Assembly (NCBI GenBank): GCA_026387805.1
Contig: JAPLKY010000296.1
Location: 1 to 7,372 of the forward strand
DNA from: Candidatus Krumholzibacteriia bacterium
Lineage (GTDB): Bacteria; Krumholzibacteriota; Krumholzibacteriia; Krumholzibacteriales; Krumholzibacteriaceae
Reading direction: 5' to 3'
DNA length: 7,372 nucleotides
Positions within the stretch are counted from its first letter, which is position 1; each line of letters starts with the position of its first letter. Of the stretch, positions 1 through 5,086 are shown piece by piece. Position numbers and translations under genes: made by a program. The notes below the pieces were generated by a model that was given only the letters and a program-made list of their open reading frames with translations, was not told where the DNA came from and did not search any database.

Positions 1-1288
1 CCTCTCTCCCCCGCGCGCCCATGACGCGGAAAGGCTCGAGCCGCGGCTTTTCGTCGATGAGCGCGAGGCGGAGCATGTCGATCGCGAAGTACGCCGTGCG
101 GAGACGCACCGTCTCCCGGTCTCCCGGGAACTGAAACTTTCTGACGAACGTTCCTTCGGTGCCGGCGAGGCCGACGAAGCAAAGCCCGACCGGTTTTCCC
201 GGCACGGCGCCCGTCGGTCCCGCGATGCCTGTTGTCGAGAGGGCGTAGTCGGTGCCGGCGGCGGCGCGCGCCCCTTCGGCCATCTCGACGCACACCTCGG
301 CGCTCACGGCGCCGTGCGCCTCGAGGGTCGCGCGCTTGACCCCGAGCCGCGTCATTTTCGATTCGTTGCTATACACAACGAATCCCTCACGGAAAGTGTC
401 GCTCGCCCCCGGCACTGAAATGAGCGTCGAGGCAATGAACCCACCCGTCAGGGATTCCGCCGTCGCAACCGTCATGCACCGCGCGACGAGGAGCCCGACG
501 ACCACGGCCTCGAGCCGGGCATTTCCCTCGACGAAGATGTGACTCCCGAGCTCCCGCTCGGCCTTCTCGGCACTCGCGGCCCCGTCCGGCTCGCGCGGAA
601 TATAGAAATCGGCGCCACGCGGCGAGGATATTATTGAAATCGTCTTGAGAATGTCCTCGGAGAGAACCTTGCGGAGCGCATCTTCAACCTGTGTCTCCAT
701 GAGCCCGAAGGTGCGCAGCCTGATGGCCGCATCGATCCCCGGCGCCCCGAGGGCGGGAAGCACGGTTCCCGAGAACATCGCTTGCATCTCGGCGGGCACG
801 CCGGGAAGGAGAAAGAACTCGCCCCCGCCGGCACCGGCGCCACTGCCCGCGCCCGCACCTGCGCCCACGCGCAGGCCGACGGCGAGCCCCACGGGGTTCT
901 CGATGATCTTCGCCCCAATGGGCACCCTCCCCTGATCCCGGTAGCCGGCCGGCATCTCCCTCCCGCGCTCCTTCAGCCGCGCGGCAATACCTTCGACGAC
1001 GCCCACCCTGATCTCGGTCCCGACGCCCTGAGCCCTGATGAGCGCCTCTTTCGTGAGATCGTCAACCGTCGGCCCGAGCCCGCCCGTGACGATAATCGCC
1101 TCGCTCCGCCCGGCCGCCTCCCTGAACTCGGCGACGAGAATATCCATATCGTCCGGCAGCACCGTTATCTTCCAGGGCTCGAGCCCCGAATGAATGAGGG
1201 CACGCGAGATCCAGACGCCGTTGTTCTCCTGGGTCTCCCCCCTGAGAACCTCGTCGCCGATCGTTATGATCTCGATTCGCTTGTTCAT
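1..1288 (-). CDS. cinA: CinA family protein (MoaB-like domain plus nicotinamide-nucleotide amidase domain), 3' end cut off by the window
   Basis: This is a full-length type CinA: an N-terminal molybdopterin-binding-like domain joined to a C-terminal PncC domain that deamidates NMN in pyridine nucleotide salvage. In the family the N-terminal part can act as an ADP-ribose pyrophosphatase. The frame is open for 429 codons and runs off the left edge without a stop. Residues 1-22 (MNKRIEIITIGDEVLRGETQ) match the family start, and GGLGPTVDD lies at 69-77. NPVG at 131-134 and FFLLPGVP at 158-165 flank an unusual Gly/Ala-rich insert at about 141-156. The amidase domain shows AESLTGG at 277-283 with the expected catalytic Ser279, then Tyr306 and Lys311 in YSNESK, and TTGIAGPTG at 352-360. 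The ATG at 1288 overlaps the pgpA stop as ATGA, so the two genes are probably translationally coupled. The usual family length is about 410-430 residues, so little is missing. The assignment is firm; cytosolic location is inferred. Confidence 0.95.
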   Translation of the reverse strand, partial: MNKRIEIITIGDEVLRGETQENNGVWISRALIHSGLEPWKITVLPDDMDILVAEFREAAGRSEAIIVTGGLGPTVDDLTKEALIRAQGVGTEIRVGVVEGIAARLKERGREMPAGYRDQGRVPIGAKIIENPVGLAVGLRVGAGAGAGSGAGAGGGEFFLLPGVPAEMQAMFSGTVLPALGAPGIDAAIRLRTFGLMETQVEDALRKVLSEDILKTISIISSPRGADFYIPREPDGAASAEKAERELGSHIFVEGNARLEAVVVGLLVARCMTVATAESLTGGFIASTLISVPGASDTFREGFVVYSNESKMTRLGVKRATLEAHGAVSAEVCVEMAEGARAAAGTDYALSTTGIAGPTGAVPGKPVGLCFVGLAGTEGTFVRKFQFPGDRETVRLRTAYFAIDMLRLALIDEKPRLEPFRVMGARGRE

Positions 1289-1803
1289 CGGTGAATTATG
1301 TATGCAATCGCGAGAAGGATCAGCCGCCCGTAGACGCCCGCGGCGACGTCGTCCGTCACCACGCCGAGCCCGCCGTGGAGCCGCTGCGCGCGCCCGGCGG
1401 GAAACGGCTTCAGTATATCGAATATCCTGAAGAGAACGAATCCGATGCCGCCCATGAGGAGCGACGGCGCCATGGCGAGAAAGGTCACCTGCATCCCGAC
1501 GAACTCGTCGATGACTATTCGCGAGGCGTCAGTGCCCCAATACTTCTCGGCCTTATGAGCGAAATAGATCGCAACGGGAATCGTGCACACGACGACGATC
1601 GGATGCACGAGCCACCCGCCCCCCGGCACAAAGAGATAGATCGCGAGCCACACGAGGCTCGCAAACGTCGCCGGCGCGAACGGGAAATACCCCGTGTAGA
1701 AGAACGAGGCGAATGTCGAAATGATGAATCGCTTCACGCCGCCAAGGATACGCCGCGCGAGACCCCGGCGGCAAGCAAAATGGCACCATCGGTGAGCCTC
1801 CAT
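1285..1803 (-). CDS. pgpA: Phosphatidylglycerophosphatase A
   Basis: PgpA removes the phosphate from phosphatidylglycerophosphate to give phosphatidylglycerol, in the inner membrane. The family signature is clear: a GYFPFAPATFASL segment near the N-terminus, IVIDEFVGM with the acidic DE pair, FRIFDILKPFP, and GGLGVVTDDVAAG near the C-terminus. Hydrophobic stretches around HPIVVVCTIPVAIYFA, LMGGIGFVLF and LILLAIAYII fit membrane segments. The canonical APGTxGS loop reads APATFAS, with two Gly-to-Ala changes. The start is uncertain. The ATG at 1803 gives 172 residues, but its first 22 residues are rich in Cys, His, Trp and Arg and look unlike the family. A GTG at 1737 gives 150 residues starting at KRFIISTF, which fits the family better. 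Neither has a strong Shine-Dalgarno. The TGA overlaps the cinA ATG by four bases, implying a two-gene operon. Confidence 0.93.
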   Translation of the reverse strand: MEAHRWCHFACRRGLARRILGGVKRFIISTFASFFYTGYFPFAPATFASLVWLAIYLFVPGGGWLVHPIVVVCTIPVAIYFAHKAEKYWGTDASRIVIDEFVGMQVTFLAMAPSLLMGGIGFVLFRIFDILKPFPAGRAQRLHGGLGVVTDDVAAGVYGRLILLAIAYIIHR

Positions 1804-1837
1804 GGTCGAGGTCGTTCAGGACCGCTGACATGAATTA

Positions 1838-1846
1838 TGCTATACT
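1838..1846 (+). promoter_or_regulatory. Probable extended -10 promoter for the plus-strand propeller gene
   Basis: TGCTATACT combines a TGn extension with a hexamer matching TATAAT at five of six positions. No good -35 lies at 17 bp; TTCAGG at 1815-1820 is 20 bp away. Extended -10 promoters often lack a -35. Transcription would start near 1853, about 23 bases before the ATG at 1876 and downstream of the ATG at 1837, which argues against that upstream start. On the opposite strand, CATAAT (1839-1834) overlaps this box and could serve pgpA, though no -35 supports it. This is a motif reading only. Confidence 0.5.
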
Positions 1847-1860
1847 CCCTTTATCCTTTG

Positions 1861-1870
1861 GGGGAGGAGG
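1861..1870 (+). promoter_or_regulatory. Strong Shine-Dalgarno that fixes the start of the propeller gene
   Basis: GGGGAGGAGG ends five bases before the ATG at 1876. The in-frame ATG at 1837 has no comparable site and falls inside the probable -10 region, so 1876 is taken as the start. The protein from 1876 also begins directly with a signal peptide, which supports the choice. Confidence 0.8.
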
Positions 1871-1875
1871 ATACC

Positions 1876-2721
1876 ATGAATAGACATGCTTATGTGGCGC
1901 TGGTCACGGTTCTTATTACTCTGCCGGCTGCGGATGCGGTTCGCTCGGCGCCCGCAAATCCGTGGACTGTGGTCTCGATCCGTGAATGCAGGGCCGAGGA
2001 GATTCCACTCGAGGAGACGAGTCGTAACATCTGGCCATTTCCAGACGCAAACAATGTCCTGGGGCCGGACTCGCTCGTGGCGCATGTACGAACTGACGAG
2101 AAACATCACGCGTACATCGAGATCGAAGACCTCCGAACGGGCAAATTCAGTCCTCTACTCAAGGCTAACGCCTGTCTTCCTCAATGGTCGCCCGATGGAA
2201 GGTACATTGGCTGTGTCGTTTGGAAGTCGCATCGCCAATACAGCCAGCTCACGGTAGTGGATGTCGCCACGAGAACCGTGATCCTCGATCCGGGAACGTC
2301 CACAGCAACAATGAAGTGGTCTCCGGATTCCCGAACACTCGCGGCCGAAAGCCCCGTATATGCGAGTCCTCACTCGATACTGTACACCGTGTCTGTCCCG
2401 GACGGGAAAGTGATGGTTCTCGATACCATCGGTATTGGAGGGGAATATGAATTCTCCTGGAGCCCTGACGGGCGCTGGATGGCGTTCTCCCGGCCGACGA
2501 AGCTCGACCTTGATGAAATCACAATTGAGGCGGACCTATGGATCGCCGACGCCAAGACTGGCACGACGTGGCCCTTGCTCGAAACGCCGGATTGGGTGGA
2601 ATCCAATCCCTTGTGGATCACGGACCGCACGATCCAGGCGGACCGCGTTCACTGGGACGGCACCGAGCATGGCACCGAACAACGCGTCGTCATCGAACTC
2701 TCCAATGATGAACCAAAGTGA
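1876..2721 (+). CDS. Exported TolB-like/PD40 beta-propeller protein, function unknown
   Basis: The product is 281 residues. It starts with MNRH and a hydrophobic stretch (about residues 5-19), followed by ADAVRSAPA, which looks like a cleavable signal peptide; export to the periplasm or outside is inferred. The mature part carries WD40-like (PD40) propeller motifs: WSPDG at 104-108, WSPDS at 148-152, WSPDG at 195-199, and a degenerate NPLWITDRT near 244-251. They are spaced about 44-52 residues apart, the size of one blade. Only four or five blades are visible, fewer than the six of TolB's propeller domain, and no N-terminal TolB domain is seen. I see no catalytic motif; a binding or scaffold role is likely, and the ligand cannot be named. 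It is the only plus-strand gene, lies between the convergent mglBA block and the divergent pgpA-cinA pair, and ends in TGATAA. It may be a lineage-specific insertion. Confidence 0.8.
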   Translation: MNRHAYVALVTVLITLPAADAVRSAPANPWTVVSIRECRAEEIPLEETSRNIWPFPDANNVLGPDSLVAHVRTDEKHHAYIEIEDLRTGKFSPLLKANACLPQWSPDGRYIGCVVWKSHRQYSQLTVVDVATRTVILDPGTSTATMKWSPDSRTLAAESPVYASPHSILYTVSVPDGKVMVLDTIGIGGEYEFSWSPDGRWMAFSRPTKLDLDEITIEADLWIADAKTGTTWPLLETPDWVESNPLWITDRTIQADRVHWDGTEHGTEQRVVIELSNDEPK

Positions 2722-2779
2722 TAACGCACGGGTGACGCCCATGGATAGCACCCCGACTAGCGGGTGACGTTGATGGGGC

Positions 2780-2824
2780 CCCCGCCCGCTGCGCAGCGAG
2801 CCTTGCGCGCGAGCACGGGCGGGG
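2780..2824. repeat. GC-rich inverted repeat in the convergent intergenic region
   Basis: CCCCGCCCG (2780-2788) is the exact reverse complement of CGGGCGGGG (2816-2824), giving a 9-bp stem with a 27-base interior. A 12-base perfect palindrome, CGCTGCGCAGCG (2787-2798), overlaps its left arm. The element sits between the end of the propeller gene and the end of mglA, where a bidirectional terminator would be expected, but no T-run follows on either strand. It could be a terminator, a REP-like element or an mRNA-stabilising structure; the sequence does not decide. Confidence 0.5.
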
Positions 2825-2900
2825 TGCAATCAGCGGCAGGACCCGCGTAGCGGGCGAGCACGTGTGGGGTGCAATCGCCGACAGGACCCGCGTATCGGGC
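2811..2900. repeat. Two tandem 45-bp direct repeats, intergenic
   Basis: Copies lie at 2811-2855 and 2856-2900 and match at 39 of 45 positions. Each starts with GAGCACG, contains GGGGTGCAATC and CAGGACCCGCGTA, and ends in CGGGC. Within each copy, CCCGC-GTA-GCGGG (or its TATCGGG variant) can fold into a small hairpin. Remnants resembling parts of the unit may extend to about 2920. No reading frame or known mobile element is seen here. The rest of the 2722-2944 gap holds only the inverted repeat listed separately. Confidence 0.7.
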
Positions 2901-2944
2901 TCGAGCGCGCACGGGCGCGTGATGGCATTTCCGGGAAACGTTAC

Positions 2945-3523
2945 CTAGGAGAGGTTCCTCAGCACCGACTTCGCGATCGCCTTGAGCGTGTCGAAGACCC
3001 CCGTGCCCTTCACCGCGACGGCCTCGAAGGCGGGATAGTGCTTCGGATTGAGCTCTTCCTCGAGCTCCTTGACGGAGATGACGTCGAGGAGGTCGCGCTT
3101 GTTGTACTGAATCGCGTAGGGGATGTCATCGAGCTTGAGCTGGTAATCGCCGAGGTTCTCGTGGAGGTTGTAGAGGCTCTCGATATTGGCGTCGTAACGG
3201 CTCCGCTGCGAATCAGCGACGAAGATGATTCCGTCCACGCCGCGGAGAATGAGCTTCCGGCTCGCGTCGTAGTAGATCTGGCCGGGCACCGTATAGAGAT
3301 GGAAGCGCGTTCTGAAACCCTTCACCTTGCCGAGCTCGAGCGGGAGAAAGTCGAAGAACAGCGTTCGGTCCATCTCGGTCGCGAGCGTGATGAGCTTACC
3401 CTTCGTCTCGGGCGTCACCTTGTCATAGATGTACTGTATATTCGTCGTTTTCCCGCACAGTCCGGGACCGTAATAGACGATCTTGACGTTGATCTCGCGC
3501 GACGAATAATTGATCAGAGACAA
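2945..3523 (-). CDS. mglA: MglA-type small Ras-like GTPase (cell polarity)
   Basis: This 192-residue protein closely resembles Myxococcus MglA, from the bacterial Ras-like GTPases that set the front-rear axis and place motility machinery at cell poles when GTP-bound. It opens with MSLINYSSREIN. The P-loop GPGLCGKTT is at 19-27, the switch II segment TVPGQ with Gln82 at 78-82, the MglA-typical FHLYTVPGQIYYDASRK at about 74-90, and the guanine-specificity motif NKRD at 141-144. The length matches the family. The start is a TTG at 3523, supported by GGAGG six bases upstream and by exact alignment with the family N-terminus. It starts 12 bases after the mglB stop, so the two are surely co-transcribed, and it is the last gene of the minus-strand block. 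Motility control is the known role in Myxococcus; here the role could be polarity in a broader sense. Confidence 0.95.
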   Translation of the reverse strand: MSLINYSSREINVKIVYYGPGLCGKTTNIQYIYDKVTPETKGKLITLATEMDRTLFFDFLPLELGKVKGFRTRFHLYTVPGQIYYDASRKLILRGVDGIIFVADSQRSRYDANIESLYNLHENLGDYQLKLDDIPYAIQYNKRDLLDVISVKELEEELNPKHYPAFEAVAVKGTGVFDTLKAIAKSVLRNLS

Positions 3524-3529
3524 CGGAAG

Positions 3530-3534
3530 CCTCC
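3530..3534 (-). promoter_or_regulatory. Shine-Dalgarno supporting the TTG start of mglA
   Basis: GGAGG on the minus strand (3534-3530) lies just after the mglB TAA (3538-3536) and six bases before the TTG at 3523. No ATG or GTG lies in frame between the mglB stop and the conserved SLINYSSRE sequence, so the TTG is the only credible start. Confidence 0.8.
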
Positions 3535-3535
3535 G

Positions 3536-4033
3536 TTAATCGGTGAATAGGCTGTCGATTTCCACCTCGGCCTGCTGCACAAACTCCTCGTTGAACTCGG
3601 TGTTCTCCTCGTTCTCGTACTCGAGCTTCCCGTAGAGGCGGCGGATCACCGTCTCGAGGTTGTCGAGCGCCTTCTTCGCGCGCAGGCGCACCAGCCCGAG
3701 CGTCGTCCGCTTGTCGAAGAGGATAACGAGGATGATGTTCTGCTCGACGCGGGCCAGATACATGCTCTCGTTCGATCCCTGATGATAGAGCGTCGAGAAA
3801 TCCTTCTCGCCGATGAGCACGGCAAGCTGCGCGTTCGCCTCGAAATCGGCCGCGCAGAGCGAGGCGAAGCTGTGCAGGTCGAACTGCGGCGGCTCCCCGA
3901 GGCTCGATATGAGCTGCCCCGTCTTGTCGAGGAGGAGCACGCTCGAGGAGTTCGAGTTCTTGAGAAGCTCCTGGAGGATCGTATTGATCGCCCAGTAATC
4001 CTCTTCGAAAACCTTCCAGTTTGTTCTGACCAT
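3536..4033 (-). CDS. mglB: MglB-type Roadblock/LC7 domain protein (partner of MglA)
   Basis: This 165-residue protein contains one Roadblock/LC7 domain (about residues 8-130) and resembles MglB, which forms homodimers and acts as the GTPase-activating protein and nucleotide-exchange regulator of MglA. Visible family features are SVLLLDKTGQLISSLG at 31-46, the FASLCAADFEANAQLAVLIGE segment at 56-76, MYLARVEQNIILVILFDKRTTLGLVRLRAKKA at 91-122, and an acidic C-terminal tail (138-165) ending in IDSLFTD, like the Myxococcus protein's DNLFSE end. It sits directly before mglA, as in Myxococcus. The ATG at 4033 lies 29 bases after the recR stop, with only a weak purine-rich site ahead of it. It is probably read from the recR transcript. 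Confidence 0.92.
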   Translation of the reverse strand: MVRTNWKVFEEDYWAINTILQELLKNSNSSSVLLLDKTGQLISSLGEPPQFDLHSFASLCAADFEANAQLAVLIGEKDFSTLYHQGSNESMYLARVEQNIILVILFDKRTTLGLVRLRAKKALDNLETVIRRLYGKLEYENEENTEFNEEFVQQAEVEIDSLFTD

Positions 4034-4062
4034 GTGAGCTCTCGCTTTGTTAAAGACCCCGG

Positions 4063-4662
4063 TCAGATCTGCTCGCGCCCCTCCAGGGCCTTGGTGATGG
4101 TTCCGCGGTCGGCGAACTCGAGAGTGCTCCCGATCGGAAGACCCCTCGCGGGCCGCGTCACCTTTACGCCGTACTTCCTCAGCATATTCGCTATATAGAG
4201 CGACGTCGTATCACCCTCGATGCTCGGGTTCGTCGCGACGATTACCTCCTGAATGCCTTCCTCCTGAACCCGGCGCACGAGCCGCTCCAGGTTCAAATCT
4301 TCCGGTCCCACGCCATCAAGGGGTGAAAGGACCCCGTGCAGTACGTGATAGCGGCCCCGATATTGACCGGAGCTTTCGAGAACAAGAAGGTCGGCCGGCC
4401 GTTCAACGACGCATAGGATCGCACCGGCGCGCCGTTCGTCGGTGCAGATACCGCAGAGCTCGGCTTCCGCGAGGTTTCCGCATCTCGTGCAGAATCCAAT
4501 CCTCTGCTTGACCTGCAAGAGCGTTTCGGCAAACTGCTGCACCTCCCCGGCGTCCATGTCCAGCACCGCAAAAGCCAGTCTCCGCGCCGTTTTTTCGCCC
4601 ACTCCCGGCAGCTTCCTGAAATGATCGATAAGCGCCTGAAGGAGCGGTAGGCCGTAAATCAT
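4063..4662 (-). CDS. recR: Recombination mediator protein RecR
   Basis: RecR works with RecO (and RecF) to load RecA onto SSB-coated single-stranded DNA at gaps during recombinational repair. At 199 residues it is the normal family length. Domains in order are a helix-hairpin-helix region (LPGVGEKTARRLA, 18-30), a four-cysteine zinc finger (Cys58, Cys61, Cys70, Cys73), a Toprim domain starting at ILCVVERPAD (82-91) and containing ATNPSIEGDTTSLYIA (143-158), and the C-terminal Walker-B-like RGLPIGSTLEFAD (173-185) with KALEGR. All key residues are present. The ATG at 4662 is supported by AGGAG (4675-4671) eight bases upstream. It follows ebfC after a 94-base gap with a terminator-like hairpin, unlike the tight spacing elsewhere in the cluster, so it may have a promoter of its own; I could not find a convincing one. 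Confidence 0.98.
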   Translation of the reverse strand: MIYGLPLLQALIDHFRKLPGVGEKTARRLAFAVLDMDAGEVQQFAETLLQVKQRIGFCTRCGNLAEAELCGICTDERRAGAILCVVERPADLLVLESSGQYRGRYHVLHGVLSPLDGVGPEDLNLERLVRRVQEEGIQEVIVATNPSIEGDTTSLYIANMLRKYGVKVTRPARGLPIGSTLEFADRGTITKALEGREQI

Positions 4663-4732
4663 TCCCGCATCTCCTTTTTAGCAAAAACCTTGCCTGTAAA
4701 TGGACACAGACAAAAAAGTTACCGGTTTGGGG

Positions 4733-4751
4733 AAAAAGACGCTTCGGCGTC
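4733..4751 (-). terminator. Probable intrinsic terminator or attenuator between ebfC and recR
   Basis: On the minus strand GACGC-CGAA-GCGTC forms a 5-bp GC-rich stem with a four-base loop, extendable by G-U pairs, followed directly by TTTTT (4737-4733). It begins six bases after the ebfC stop (4759-4757). The stem is short, so partial read-through into recR-mglBA is likely. A second T-run (TTTTTT, 4717-4712) lies further on but has no clear hairpin. Confidence 0.6.
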
Positions 4752-4756
4752 CGGGA

Positions 4757-5068
4757 TCAGAAAAGCCCGGGCATGGGGAGGCCCCCGGTGAGCGCGCTCA
4801 TCTCGTTACGTATCATATCGTCCACGCGGGTTCGCGCCTCGCTGAGGGCCGCGATGATGAGATCCTCGAGCATCTCGGTGTCCGAGGGGTTGACGACTTC
4901 GGGGTCGATCTTGAGCGAAACGACCTCGTGCTTGCCGTTCATGACCGCCGTCACCATGCCGCCGCCGGAGGTGGCCTCGACCGTTTTCTCGGCAAGGCGT
5001 GCCTGCATTTCAGCCAGTCGTTCCTGCATCATCTGCGCCTGCTTGAGAAGCTTTCCCATGTCCTTCAT
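4757..5068 (-). CDS. ebfC: YbaB/EbfC family nucleoid-associated protein
   Basis: This small DNA-binding protein of 103 residues belongs to the YbaB/EbfC family, whose dimers bind DNA and have been linked to nucleoid organisation and gene regulation. The N-terminal helix MGKLLKQAQMMQERLAEMQ (4-22) is the hallmark, followed by the conserved strand region GGGMVTAVMNGKHEVVSLKIDPEVV (35-59), then a second helix with DLIIAALSEARTRV, and a Gly/Pro/Met tail (GGLPMPGLF). Length and layout are typical. The ATG at 5068 is preceded by GGAGG nine bases upstream; the ATG three codons later is an alternative. It starts 18 bases after the dnaX stop, the classic dnaX-ebfC-recR arrangement, so translation from the dnaX mRNA is expected. 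Confidence 0.95.
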   Translation of the reverse strand: MKDMGKLLKQAQMMQERLAEMQARLAEKTVEATSGGGMVTAVMNGKHEVVSLKIDPEVVNPSDTEMLEDLIIAALSEARTRVDDMIRNEMSALTGGLPMPGLF

Positions 5069-5086
5069 TCCCCAATGCCTCCAGTT

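Noticed and set aside
1291..1833. 180-codon plus-strand open frame opposite pgpA
   Set aside because: It is antisense to a firmly identified gene, and its charged, low-complexity product is typical of a shadow frame.
1837..1875. Upstream in-frame ATG giving a propeller protein 13 residues longer
   Set aside because: It lies within the likely -10 region, lacks a Shine-Dalgarno, and would put MLYSLYPLGEEDT ahead of a clean signal peptide.
2811..2900. Possible CRISPR array
   Set aside because: There are only two copies in direct tandem, with no unique spacers between them and no cas genes nearby.
2905..2944. Intrinsic terminator for mglA
   Set aside because: Short inverted repeats such as TTTCCGGGAAA occur, but none has an adequate loop and stem followed by a T-run.
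2864..3550. 228-codon plus-strand open frame opposite mglA
   Set aside because: It mirrors the mglA coding sequence, begins within the intergenic repeats, and shows no recognisable domain.
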